A program made the translations under genes and the position numbers. Positions 50,361-61,997 of a stretch of DNA of 64,000 nt are shown here, in pieces. Origin of the DNA: Punctularia strigosozonata HHB-11173 SS5 (taxonomy: Eukaryota; Basidiomycota; Agaricomycetes; Corticiales; Punctulariaceae). The DNA is taken from the NCBI RefSeq assembly GCF_000264995.1, contig NW_006767443.1, forward strand, positions 300,330 to 364,329. Reading direction: 5' to 3'. How positions within the stretch are numbered: the stretch's first letter is position 1; every line of letters begins with the position of its first letter. Under the pieces are notes generated by a model. It had not been told where the DNA came from. It made no database searches and was given only the letters and a program-made list of their open reading frames with translations.

Positions 50361-51091
50361 AGGGCCTGGGGGGAAGGGCGCCTACAGTTTCGGAGCCTGT
50401 GATACCGAAGGATAAATGGCGATGCCGTGACAAAGGATGGCACTGAAGGGAGAGACATTTATAGTATACGGCCGCTTCTGTCGATCATGTAGACTGTCAC
50501 CATGACGAACGAAGATGTGGCTTGGCAGTGTACAGATGTATTGCTCGCGGAATGATTTCCAGATCCCGAGAAGTCAGAAGGCACTATGGTAAATGCGGAT
50601 AAGTTGAATAAGCAAAGCCTCGAAGAAGACTTGGCGGCATCGCTACGCGGAGTCTGTCTTTTCATTCGATGTCCTTGCCTATATTCACTCGTCGGCGATT
50701 CCTGCCGTGGGCCACCGGCCGTGTTTTATAGTGGAGTAAACAAAACAAATGAGTGCTCCGGTGCATCCATGTTCCGTCCCCCGTCGAACTGCCAGTCTGA
50801 TGCCGGCGGCTTACTATTTGCACCGAACTTCGAGAAGGGAATGCTTAAGTACGTACTTATGTCCGGTAATCCTATTGAGTCGGCGTGAGGTTTTCTTCAA
50901 AGTCATTGATATGGACCTGACCCACAAAGCTGCAATGCTTATGCATGCTTGCAAAGACTATCCGTAAGGCCAACGTCCATGACGGGAATGTGACATCGTG
51001 AAGCGTGTTTTGGGGTTTCTTCTCCTATGTCAGAATCATACTTAAGTCGTCAACTGGACGCGCAAGAGCGTACATCTGACATACGTGAAGC
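50361..51091. other. Intergenic between SDR members 4 and 5
   Basis: About 0.7 kb. ATGCTTGCAA at 50945-50954, 147 bp before member 5, matches the one before member 3. A 100-codon frame (50586-50888) has no recognisable features. Confidence 0.4.
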
Positions 51092-52154
51092 ATGGCTCCC
51101 CTCGTCTATTTGGTGTCTGGTGCAAACCGCGGACTCGGTAAGCGGCCTAAACTCGCCATTGTTGCAGAAGATTGTGCTTACCACGGCCGTTGGTTGAGTA
51201 GGACTCGGTCTCGTGAAGGCGCTGTCAGCTCGCGAAAACACCGTCGTCTTTGCTGGAGCGCGCAACCCTGACGGCGCCAAAGATCTGCAGGCTCTCGCGG
51301 CCCAACGACCCGAGAAGCTATATATTGTCAAGCTGGTATCGGGCGATGTCCAAGGAAGCGAGGCGGCGATCTCGTTCATTCGCGACAAGGCTGGTCGGTT
51401 AGACGTCGTCATCGCCAATGCCGGTGGGTATTTCGGCTCCTGCATCCTGTCAGTCGACCATAACGGAGACATCAGCAATATGTTTGGCATACGGACCTGC
51501 ATACAAGGCCTCGGAAGACGATCTGCGGCAACACTTCGAGGTCCGTAATGGATTGGATACCTCTTTGTTCACGGATGCCGCGCTCATATCAGTGTCTCCC
51601 GAGGTGAACGTCATCGGCACTTTCGTGCTGTTCAAAGCTGCGCTTCCACTGCTCAAGGCCAGCAGCGCGTCTGAATCTGCTCCGCCCAAGTTCGTCGCGG
51701 TGTCGTCGCTAGCTGGCGGTCTCGAGCGTGGGGCAAGCGGTCCATTCGAGATGACGCCGTACGCCATTTCGAAGGCGGCGGAGAACTTTCTGGCGCGTAA
51801 GCTGCACTTCGAACACGAGAAGGACGGGTTGGGTACGTACTTCACGTCTGAGATCATTTGAAGGACATTGATACTGACGGGATGCGCGCAGTGGTTTTTC
51901 CTATATGCCCTGGCTTGGTCGACACTGATATGGGTAGGTCCACACGGGACGCGAACTCCATTGGCAGTCTAGGTTGCTGACTGTGACGATGAACAGCCAA
52001 CTACGGCGCTGAACGCGACGAGGGCGTACGCTCGAGGAAGTTCAAGACGGTAGATGACACTGCGGCTCTACTGCTGAAGGTGATAGACAGAGCCACACAA
52101 GAGAACGAGGGAGGCCAGTTCATGAGCTTCGACGGGACGAAAATTCCGTGGTGA
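51092..52154 (+). CDS. Short-chain dehydrogenase/reductase, array member 5
   Basis: APLVYLVSGANRGLG, LVKALSARENTVVFAGARNP, DVVIANAG, the exon AICLAYGPAYKASEDDLRQHFE, NVIGTFVLFKAALPLLKASS, VAVSSLAGGLERGA, YAISKAAENFLARKLHFE, VVFPICPGLVDTDM and FKTVDDTAALLLKVIDRATQE with GGQFMSFDGTKIPW. Catalytic residues intact. It is the closest relative of member 4; their upstream regions also align in part. Confidence 0.87.
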
Positions 52155-52526
52155 ACACGTTGCAGCCACCGATTGCAAAGCGCGATGCACGATGCGGACT
52201 GGAAATTGTCGATCATTGGTGTTCATAGGATTATCAATACATACGTTTGAGCAAACTGAGCACGCTTGCGCCATGCACGGGGACCGAGACACGAAGACAT
52301 CGGCAAGGTGGCCTTGTTTATTTGATTGCGGCAATAAACCAAACGATATTGATTTTCATCCGCACCCGGGTGTATCGGACGCTACAGTGGTTCCAGCTTG
52401 TGCAAACGAGTCATTCATCAATCTGATGATAGTGTCATACTTGAGTCAGCATATCATGAATATACACATACCACTCACGATCTCTGGCCGCATTTTTTGA
52501 AGATAGGTCACGATCGCGATAATGAT
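52155..52526. other. Convergent intergenic region
   Basis: 372 bp between the 3' ends of SDR member 5 and the SDR pseudogene. No feature recognised. Confidence 0.3.
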
Positions 52527-53560
52527 CTACAATTCCCGCCGCGTTTCATGGTGATCTATGAATTGACCACCAGCATTCTCACGTGTGGCCCCCTTGATAA
52601 AGGCAACGATCTGACCAGCGACTACCTCGGGAGGGACAATGTCAATCTTCGCCAGCGTCTCGTCCTGCTGGCGTGCCAGATCGGCTAACGAGTGGGCATG
52701 AGTTACTGCATACGTCGATGACGATAACGACACATGAAACGCACTCATGCCTGTCTGTACCGCGCCGGGGTTCAACGGGAAAACGACTGAAATCGAGGCG
52801 CGTCAATGCTATCAAAGGGACGTAGACATTGAACGCGTACGTACCGAGTCCATCGCTTTCAGACACAGAATGCATCTTGTGGGCCATCCAATTCAGCGCC
52901 GCCTGACTCGCGAAATACGAGAAGAGCTTCATCGGAATCTACGGCCAGGTGCTTATGCTGCCGCCCATGGCGGATTTGGGGATGGACTTGCCCAATTCGC
53001 TGCTAGCCACCAGGAGGGGGTACGTCTCCTGGAACAGCACGAGCGTACCGATCAGGTTCACCTGTAATCGAGGCAGGATAATGAGGATCAGCCATCCAAG
53101 GTCTCAACTTCGACGCGAACCTCCATATGCTCCCTCACCGCGTCCGAGGCTCGTCCAGTACCCTATTGAACGACGAGCAGATACCTGTAAGCGGAAGTTT
53201 AGACCACAGGTTCGCTATGCATACGATGCTTCTGACTCGCCGGCGTTCGCCACCACGACATCCAGCCTTCCCACGATTCGCTTCACTTGTCCCACCGAGG
53301 CGTCATTTCCCTGTTGGTCGCCCCGAAACCGGCATGACGACGTGTAGCTTTCCCGGGTGCTTCTCCGCCAAGGCGTGCAAATCCTCGGCCGCGAACAAGT
53401 CGCGCGCGCCCGCGAAAACAATCGTTTTCACGGCCGCTCAGCCAGGACTGTGACGGTCCCTTACGTGATCATGAGGACCAAGGATATGGGTGAGAGAGAC
53501 TGCCGTACCAATACCGCGAGCCACCCCGGAGACGAGCCAGATACTTGAAGTACTGTCAGT
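52527..53560 (-). pseudogene. Broken short-chain dehydrogenase, array member 6
   Basis: SDR blocks remain in order: SIWLVSGVARGIG, TIVFAGARDLFAAEDLHALAE, GRLDVVVANAG, NLIGTLVLFQETYPLL, SQAALNWMAHKMH, VVFPLNPGAVQTGMSAF and GGQFIDHHE. Lesions: no ATG before the first block, an extra base in a run of four (53323-53326) that shifts the frame between LHVVMPVSG and NDASVGQVKRI, a frame change just before TIVF, and an in-frame stop (CTA on the plus strand, 52939-52941). The tyrosine of the catalytic YxxxK is also missing in SYFASQAALNW. It is a more distant cousin than members 3-5. Confidence 0.75.
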
Positions 53561-54500
53561 GATGGGAGGAGAATGATGGTGATGGAGAGGCTCACCTCCG
53601 GCAATGTTTATTTCATACAACTTGATACATAGGTGGGTTGAAGGCGGATGGTGATGAGGGAATCGAGGCATTATTAACCCGTGCTACGTTCATCCATCAC
53701 TTTCAACTCTGTTCTTCGACAACATTCTCAGTGCGTTTGACTGTTGCGTTGTACGATGTCCATCAGTATCAAATCATGGGTCTCGTGCGGCAACATACTG
53801 ACGGGCTAGCATCAGCTGTAGCACTTGGCGACGTCGGTTCGGCCTTAGTCCTACAACGAGATATCCAACAAAGTGGGCATTCTGTTCCGGTCGTAATGTT
53901 CGATCATGTATATGTGGTGTGCAGTACGCTGATTGGGCAAACTGATTATTGTCGGGTGCCATAGACAATAACAGCAGTCGACGGAGACCTCGGACACTGG
54001 TGGGAAAACCGCAGGGGGTGGCGTGAGAACCTCGAGTGCAACTGGTCACGGTCGACTTCGGTTTTTGCTTCGACATGGATGAACACAGGAATATTACTTA
54101 GCCTACTGTATGGTAAGTCTCTTGCTGCTGCATCTGAAAACTGCTTTTATTCCTGTTATTATGACTCCTACCAATCACCATGGATTTCTCGCTCCGAATT
54201 TCAGGAATTGACCGCCCTCGTTCTCCCTCACATTTGCTGACTATGCGGCAACGCTTTGCGGGTGCCTTCCCGCCCGCTTGGTGCTGGCCCTTCTCCCGTA
54301 CCCGGACGACCAATGATTTCTTATGATTTCTCCACTGAACGTCCACGCTAATTCGCCCGATACCCAATATCAGCTATCCGTTACCCGCGGCTTCGGCATT
54401 TTATAACTGCGGGTCTTTGCATCCGCGGTGGGGACGCCCTGATCTCAGGCACATACCGACTGTGTACACTGTACATTGTACATGGATCGACGGGGCGGGT
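53561..54500. other. Gene-poor stretch inside the SDR array
   Basis: About 0.9 kb between two minus-strand SDR copies. Short frames (53638-53964, 54098-54367) show no motif. No repeat ends were recognised. Confidence 0.35.
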
Positions 54501-55548
54501 TTACCATGGGCGCCTCTCGCCATCGAAGTTCACGAACTGGCCTCCTTCTTCGTCGCGAGTCGCTCGGTCAATCACGGACAGCAGCTGCGTCGCGCACTCG
54601 TCCGCGGACTTGAATCCTATACCTTGCATACCCTTCTCGTCGCCGGCGAAGGCTCCCTTGGCTAGAACAGGGTCATTCTCAGTATCCGGTCCCGTTCATG
54701 TACCCGAGTCATCGCAACGTACCAAGATCGGTCTCCGTCGCACCAGGATTCAATGGGAACACGACTATCGGGAGATGCATCAAGGCTATCTAGATCACGA
54801 AACAGGAGATTCGGTCACTCACTCAGTCCATCTTGCTCGTGTTCGAAATGCAACTTTCTTGCGAGGTAGTTTTCCGCCGCTTTCGACACCCCGTACGGCA
54901 ACATCCCCAGCGACATCTGAGCTCCCTCCGTGATGCTCCCCGCTCCAGAGGAGATGATGACGAACTTCGGTGCTCGCGTGCTCGCTTTCAGCAGCTCCAA
55001 CGATGCTTGAAAGAGGACGAGCGTCCCTACGACGTTGACCTGTCGATCGGATGATCAGATACGAAATTTCGGAGGGGCTTCAAGAACATCTCGCCTCGAA
55101 ATGCTCCCGAAACGATTCCGGAGGGGCGTCGACTCCGCGCCCGTAATACTGAGATATCCCTGCGCAGAGAGGAGACGGGATGGGAGGACAACGCGAAAAC
55201 AACATCGATCGATCGCACCGGCGTTGGCTATCACGACGTCCAACCTGCCCGCTTTGCTCTTGACCTCCTCGATCGCCGCCTCATTCCCCGGCTTATCGGA
55301 CGACACGAGCTTCACGACGTGCACCTTCCCCGGAGCCTGCGCCGCGGCCAACTCCCTCAGCTCCGTCGCGCCCTCCGGATTTCGCGCCCCAGCGAACACG
55401 ATCGCTCCCTCCCTCATCGCCAATGCCTTGACGAGCGCCAGGCCTGCAATAGATAGTAGTTCAACGAACCGCCGATGTTTATGGCATCGTAAAACGGTTG
55501 ACCGATGCCTCGATTCGCGCCGGAAATAAGATACACAGTAGGGGCCAT
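54501..55548 (-). CDS. Short-chain dehydrogenase/reductase, array member 7
   Basis: APTVYLISGANRGIG, ALVKALAMREGAIVFAGARNPEG, LDVVIANAG, NVVGTLVLFQASLELLKAS, IISSGAGSITEGA, YGVSKAAENYLARKLHFE, VVFPLNPGATETDL, and after a short intron AKGAFAGDEKGMQGIGFKSADECATQ with GGQFVNFDGERRPW. Catalytic Ser, Tyr and Lys are intact. The insert AKGAFAGDEKGM is not in members 3-5. Overall it is nearest to member 1, which also has an SxGxGSI-type serine block. Confidence 0.86.
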
Positions 55549-56140
55549 GCTTTCCCAGATTCGTCCACGATTGGGTCCACCCTGGCGACGCGCGCTACGC
55601 TCATTAGTTTTGTACCCATCGCCTCTGCAAGCAACCCACCTCCGTGCTCAGCCGGCCGGACACGTCACCCTCATGCCGAAGAACCGTCTGCGCGTGACCC
55701 ACTATCCATCGCAGCGACGTAAGTACACACCGCACCACTCATATGTCTCGATGTCAAAGACTCTATCGTATTACGCCCCAAATCCATAGCGATACATCAC
55801 ACACCGGTGTGAGAGCCCGGCCTCGTGCTTATAACATCGCAAGGTCCAGTACTTCCCACAAGGGTATCACGAACGAAAGGTGTTAGGGATATATGAACGA
55901 AACATGCCAGCGATACATACAGATGAGACTGTGAGGAAGGGATTGGGGGATATATATACTGAAACTGGATCGTCGTTCTCCCCGCCGTATAACGCGGAGA
56001 GGTAAAGTGTCGGCGCTAAACTCATGTGTGCCGATCGCGGTCCTGACTGTCTATAAGTTGATATGGTATCGTTCCTGGTGCAGGAACTCATGCATCCGAC
56101 TTTCCTTCGTGGTGCACGCCCTTGTCAAAGGCCGAGGGCC
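55549..56140. other. Intergenic, nothing recognised
   Basis: 592 bp upstream of SDR member 7 and downstream of the coiled-coil gene. No feature recognised. Confidence 0.35.
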
Positions 56141-57843
56141 TCATGCAGCGGTCACGGAGGCCTGCGTTGGTGTAGCGACGACCGTCTCCGCCGTCTTCGA
56201 AGGCTCGGTTGCGTGTAGATCTAAATGCGCGGGGACGATGACCTCCTCTGCGTGGCCACGAGAAGAAGAGAAGTTTCATCGGCACTGCGTCCTCCGTTTG
56301 TATGAAGGGCTACGACGACTCACGTGCACCGTCTTGCTCCTGGATCGTCACGCTCGCCCGCGGGGCCTCCTCCCCCGTGGGGCTGACCGGCCCCGTCGAC
56401 TCGTCCTCATCCGACTCGCGGTTGTCCTCCATCAGCGGCTCCGGGCGCGCGCCGCGCAGTGAACTGGTCGTCGACGACGCGTAGCTCGACCGCCGTGGGT
56501 TCGCAAAGAAGCTCCCAAACTTGCTCGCCGCGTGCACCGGTGCGGGCGCCGCCGGGGCCGGGGGTGGCGGCGGCGGCATCGATCTTGTCTCCGTCGGGGC
56601 GGATGCACTCCACAGCCGGAATCCCCAGCCCGATCCGCTGCTCGACGACGACGACGACTCGCGCTTGATAGGGACCGGGACCGGCGCCGTCGACGGCGCG
56701 CTCGCGCTCGTGCCTTCTCCGATGTTGCTCTGCGCGATGTACTCGCGGAGAGCCTTGACGCACGTCTCGCTCGCCTCGCGCGCCTCGTTCGACTCCGTCA
56801 GCTCGGCCCGCGTCTCGTCCAGCTCCGTCCGAAGCGCCATCATCTCCCTCCTCAGCGCCTCGAGCTCGCGCCGGCTCGGCGGCGGCGACTGCGAGCCGCC
56901 CGCGTGATCGGGCGAGAGCCTCCCGGGCAACATGACGGGCGACGTGCGCCCAAAGAAGCCCGACGCGCGACGGTCCTTACCGGGCGAGCGCGAGAAAAAG
57001 CCGCCTGCGGGCGACTCGGGCGTCGGCGGGATCTGCGTGATCTGTGCGCCGGCCCCGTCGGGCAGGAAGGCGGACGGTGGCGGGGAGAAGCCGCCCTCGG
57101 ACATGGAGACGCCGCGCCGGTGCCCACGGCCGCCGGCGGGACCGACACGTCCGGATCCGGTAAGTGGCGTGAAGGGCGGGCGTTTGCCTCCGGTGAGGGG
57201 CGCGTTGGCGCGAGCGAGGTCCAGCGTCATGGATGACTGGCTCATGCGCCGGCTCTCGGCTTGTAGTTTCATCAGCCCGCGTCTGTTCATCTCGTATTCA
57301 GCGCACGTCCAAAAGCTTGTCGATTAGACTAGCAACGAACCTGCTTTCGTCCACCTGAGACCATGCACGACGGATCAGTACGATGAGACGGACGACGATC
57401 GCGGTTAGACTGACCTTCGATCGCAGCGTCGTGATCGTGTCCACGTCCTCCTGATGCTGCAGCTTCATGTTATGCAGCGCATCCTCCGCCCGCTCGCACT
57501 TCTCCATCACTCCCTCCAGCGCGTCCTTCAGCCCGGCCTCCTTCGCGTGGCTCTCCGCGAGCAGGCCGACGAGGTCATCGCGCTCCTTGGTCACCTGTGC
57601 GAGGCTATCGCGCAGCTGCGTCACGATCGAGGCGAGGACGTGCGGGTCGAGCGACTGCGGCCTGCTCCGGAGCCCTTTCCCCACCGCCCCGGTTGCGGGG
57701 AGCGGGGCCGGGGTCGCGAGCGGCGAGTCGATCGAGTCGAGCTGCCGTTCGAGTTCGAGCGAGAGATCGATCGAGGTCGGGCGGTTCGCGTTGTGGTCGG
57801 CGCTATCGCTGCTGGCGCTGGCGGCGGCGGCGGCGACGGACAT
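56141..57843 (-). CDS. Coiled-coil, low-complexity protein of unknown function
   Basis: Three exons encode about 500 residues. Exon 1 (from MSVAAAAASASSD) has a coiled coil: LASIVTQLRDSLAQVTKERD, LLAESHAKEAGLKDALEGV, then DVDTITTLRSKV. Exon 2 opens RRGLMKLQAESRRMSQSS, has a proline/glycine-rich middle, a second coiled coil (ELEALRREMMALRTELDETR, AELTESNEAREASE) and a serine-rich stretch before a PPPPPPAPAAPAP run. A last small exon (EVIVPAHLDLHATE, ending ASVTAA) follows a GTGAGT donor. I do not recognise a named family; it may scaffold or bind cytoskeleton or vesicles. Base composition is richer in GC than in the first half of the window. Confidence 0.7.
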
Positions 57844-58419
57844 GGTGGGCGGACGACGGAGAGGGAGAGCTGCGCGAGGGGTGAGGCGGGATTCGCATGG
57901 GAGCAGAAGCCGGGCCTGTTTCAATAAATGGTGGTTGCTTTCGCGACGTGTGTCCTGATGCGGTGCCACTTCCACTGCGACCGGCCGTCGCGCGACCGGC
58001 CACGCCGTCGAGGCCCAAGCTGATCCTCCTGCTCGTCCTCGGAGCCAGGATCGCAACCCGTAGCGACTTGCTGATGGCTGCGATGTGGGCACCTCGCAAC
58101 GTCATGCGGCTCGGTGGGAGAGGGAGGTTATTCGATATTCGACACACACTATACTATCTACATGTTGTTACATTTCAAACCCGAGTTCCACGTCTTTCGC
58201 GGACGGGTGTTCGATCCATCCAAATCGTTCCTCCCACCGCGCAAACCGGGGGGGAGAGAGAAAGCACAGAAGCCGAGGGCCCATCCCTGAAAATTTAATC
58301 GTACACACACACAACATCATCTTGATTCTTCCTGCCAGAGATCAACAGGCCACACCGCTCGCGACGCCGATCCGATTCGCGTGATGGGGTTGGCCTTGCC
58401 GGTCTTCTTCTTGGTCTAT
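57844..58419. other. Intergenic, nothing recognised
   Basis: 576 bp between two minus-strand genes; expected to hold the coiled-coil gene promoter and the 3' end of the Smr-domain gene. No motif singled out. Confidence 0.35.
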
Positions 58420-61400
58420 TTATTCGTGCGTAAGAGGATCGACGCAGATCACGCCTTGCGTCTCGCTCCAGGGGTAGCCCCAGCGGTGCAGCCACTCGCG
58501 CACGCCCGCCGCCAAGCGCGCACGCGAAGCACCTCTCGCGGCGTCTTGCGTTCCGGTATGTTTCTCCTCGCCGACCACGAGGTATGCTACATAGCGACGG
58601 GTAATAAAAAAATGAGCACGGAGTGTGTAACCATCGGACATAAAATCCAAGTACTCACCGAGTCCATAAAAATGCTCCTTCTCGAGCTATGAACACAGAG
58701 CCCTCGATTTGAGCGAGAACCGAGAAGCACGAAGAATTCGTTTTTTTCGCACTCACCGAAGCCAGGAAATCCTCCAAAACCTCTGTCGCCTCGTTCGAAT
58801 GCAGCCCATGCAGATCCAACATCGCCTCCGTCCTTTCCTCCGGGCTCAACTTGTTGCCCTCTTCCCTGTTCCCCACAACGCCCAAAACGACGCCCAGCCC
58901 GCCCCCGCACCTCTTCCCCCTCTCCGCCCGGTCCGCCGGATCATCGCTCCACCCCGCATCCCTCATCCGCACCGCGCCCTCCGCCACCTTCGCCCTCTCC
59001 CTCACCAACCTCCTCGCCGCCTCCTCCATCTCCCTCCCCATCTTCGCATTCAGCTCGTGCCCCTCCCTCGAAAACCTCTTCGCCGCCGCCCCGTCCCCCC
59101 TCCTCCACGCGTCCGCCGCGCGGCTCAAACACGCGTTCCTCGCCGCCCCCAGCTGCAGCGCGCGCCTCCGATAATCCATATACATCCCGTTCACCGCCTC
59201 GCCCGTCGGCAGCGTCGGCAGCAGCCGCGGCGGGCGCAGCCGCACGCGCGGCGACGGCCGCGGCGCGACGATCGCCGTGTGGTGGTGCAGCGGGTCCGCG
59301 CTCGCGCCCATCGCCTGCCTCCGCGCCGCCAGCGTCGCCTTCTCCTGGCTCGGCGTCGCGCGGTGCATCCCCGCACCCGGCGCCGCCCGCTTCACCGCCG
59401 CCGCGAACCGCGTCCGCCACGGGTCGTACTTGTTGTGCCCTCCTCCTCCCCCGTTGCCGCCGCCCGGGTGCGGCGCCCCGCCGCCGGCGCCGAGCGCGGG
59501 GAAGTCGTCCGCGGGCGGCGAAGAACCCGGTCGTACCGCCGCCGCCGCCAAAGGGCGCGCGCCCAGGTCCGCATGCGACATGGCCGTCGCGAGCCGCGAG
59601 ACGTCCACTTCGGGCGGGAGGTGGTGCAAAAACTCGCAGTTTTCGCCCTTCGCGCACGTCCCGCGCAACCAGAAGCGGCACATCGCGCGTTCCAGGTCAT
59701 GACTGTGTGTGTGCGCAAAAAAACGTGCGGACGCGGGGGGGGGAGGGTCCGTGTTTTTTTTTTTAGTCTCGAAAGCCGGAACATTCACGAAAAACGAAGG
59801 CGCAATCCACCCACCTGAAGCGACAATCGGCCCTGAGGCACTCGCCCGCGAGGAAGTACCTGCAGACCCTGTTCCCGCCCGCCGCCATTCGCCCTCCGTA
59901 CCGCGGCCCAGCCCCTCCTCTCGCGTCCGCCCTCCCTCCTCCCCTCATCCCGTCCCTGCCCACCACGATCCCCCCCCTCCCCGCGCTCGCCACCGACGCC
60001 GGCGGCTGCTTCGCCGGCAACGCGCGCTCGATCAGCCACGCCATCGCCTTCTCGAACTCGTAATTGTGGTTCGCCAGCGCCTCCTCGAGCTCGCTCGGCG
60101 CGAGCGTCGTCCCGAACACCGACGACAGCACGTCGAACGGCGTCATCCCGCCCGTCAACACCGCCTGCGCCTCGCTCTCGTCCAGATTCAGCTCCTCCCC
60201 GCCCGCGCCCTCCCCGCCCGCGCTCCCGTAAACGTCCGAATACTCCCGCCCGTAGTCGTACCCCCGCCCGTACCCGTCCGCATCTCCCTCGACCACCGCC
60301 GCGATCGCGTCCACCCGCTCCGGGCTTCCAAAGCTGAGCAGCCCGCGCTCGCCCTCCGCGCCGCCGAGCGACGAGCCCGAGTGGCTCGAGCCCGACCGCG
60401 ACCACTCCGCCTCCGTCCCCGTCCCCCCATTCCCGAACACGAGCGGCCCGCGCGTCTTCCCGCCCGCGAACGGGTCGAACGGGTCGTCCTCCTCGTCCAC
60501 GTCCGGCGGGCCAAGGCGCACGCTCGACCTTAAGCCCGAGCTCGGCGTCGACGCGCGCACGAGCCCGTCGGGCACGAGCGGGCGCGCGATCGCGAGGCTG
60601 GCCGCGCCCGCGGTGTGCGCCCAGAGGTCGGGCGACGGCGTCTGCGCGCGGAGCGCGGCGAGCGAGCCCGGGTTCGAGTGCGTGCGCGTGAGCGGGTGCG
60701 CGCCTACGGGCCGGAACTCGCTCGCCTTCGCGCTCAGCAGGCGCGGGGACGAGAGCGGCGACGCGGGGAGGCTCGCCGCGAACTGGGCGTGCGCGTGCGC
60801 GGGGAGGGCGTAGGCGAGCGTGGGCGACGACGAGGGCGAGTCGCTGACGCCGCCCGGGTTCGCGGTCATGTACGAATTGTTGTTGTTGTTGCTGTTGCTG
60901 TTGCTGCTGTTATTACTGTTGTTGCTGTTGTTGTTGGTGCCGCCGCCGCTCTGGCCCGTGGTGTGCGCGAGCGGGGAGGTGGCGGGGGTGTGAGGCCGGC
61001 GAAAGACGAGCGCGAGGGGCGAGCTCGGCGCGGAGGCCGAGTAGGCTATCAACGGCGTCTCCGGCCGACCGCCGGTGGGCGCGAGGCGGGCGGAGACGGT
61101 CGAGTGGTTGGACGCGCGGGAGGACGGGCGAGAGAGCGGGCGGGTGCGGTTCGCGGTGGCGAAGAAGAGGAAGGGCACGCCCGCGGCGTCGTCGCGGTGC
61201 CTGTGCATCAGGTTCAGGACGTGCTCTTCCGCCTACACGAAAAGAAAAAAATAAAGCGAATCGTGAGCGAGACCCGGATAGACCGCCATGGAACGGACGC
61301 CGGGGTCGGTCTCTTACCTCGCCCTCGTCCATGCCGTACGTCTCGCGCAGCAGCGCCTTCAGCTCGTCCTCGTCCTCGGCGTCGAGCAACGAGACGACGC

Positions 61401-61542
61401 GGCGGAGCAGGCCCGGCGCCAGGTTTCGGTAATCCTCCGCGTCCGGGTCGTCGCCAAAGTCGAGCGGCTTGTACTGGCGCGCGATGGCGGCCAGCTCGGC
61501 CCTCGTGTGGGGAAACTTGGGGGCGCCCAGCAGGCCGTCCAT
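58420..61542 (-). CDS. CUE-like, CCCH zinc-finger and Smr-domain protein
   Basis: About five exons encode roughly 850 residues. In order: an N-terminal helical block (FPHTRAELAAIARQYKPLDF), an Asn/Ser-rich low-complexity stretch coded by TTG/CTG-type triplet runs (60,870-60,935), a CUE/UBA-like helix pair (FGTTLAPSELEEALANHNYE, FEKAMAWLIERAL), two CCCH fingers joined across an intron (CRYFLAGECLRADCRF-SH and CRFWLRGTCAKGENCEFLH), and a C-terminal Smr domain (LDLHGLHSNEA; YLVVGEEKHTG; GVICVDPL). Fission yeast has a protein annotated with CCCH plus SMR domains. Smr domains can be RNA endonucleases acting in no-go decay (Cue2, N4BP2 types), so a role in RNA quality control is plausible. The start may be ATG 61542 (MDGLLGAPKFPHTR) or 61629 (MHFIVLLD); I use the shorter. 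Confidence 0.82.
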
Positions 61543-61997
61543 GGCTGCGATCGTTGTCTGTTCCAAGTCGTCCTCGATGGGTTGCTGTACTGTCGAGTGT
61601 CGAGTGTCGAGAAGGACGATGAAGTGCAATAAAGAGCTCAGAGAGCGCGTGTCGTCCTCACCGTCGGGGTCGATGACGGAATCTCAGCCGGCGTCGCCGT
61701 TCACGCGCAAGGGGTTTGAGGCCGCGACCCGCTACAGCCACCCACGTTTCCCTTGACGATTCGGACACACAACGCAGTCGCAAAGAAAGAAAAAACCACA
61801 GCTACTAGAGTACATTTTAGGATAAGCTGTATCATAAGTCACGTCGCCAAGATATACGTACTCCACGAAGAGAGAACAAAGAAAAACACAAACGGAAAAA
61901 AAAAGCCGATCCACGATGCCCATGGAAATCGATACAGCGGACGTCAAAACACCCCACCCCCCCGACTCTGGCCAGGCGTACTTTTCGTCAAGGCTCT
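61543..61997. promoter_or_regulatory. Upstream region of the CCCH/Smr gene and 3' flank of the transcription factor gene
   Basis: 455 bp between two minus-strand genes. The Smr gene may start inside it, at 61629. No further feature recognised. Confidence 0.35.

Noticed and set aside
41532-55548. The SDR array as a secondary-metabolite gene cluster
   Set aside because: No backbone synthase, P450, terpene synthase or methyltransferase was found among the SDRs; neighbours are a TPR fragment and housekeeping-type genes.
58709-59818. A 369-codon Arg/Pro-rich plus-strand frame
   Set aside because: It lies antisense to the CCCH/Smr gene in very GC-rich DNA, where long shadow frames are expected; the composition is almost all R, P and H.
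60615-61622. A 335-codon Arg/Gly-rich plus-strand frame
   Set aside because: Same reason: it is the shadow of the low-complexity region of the CCCH/Smr gene.
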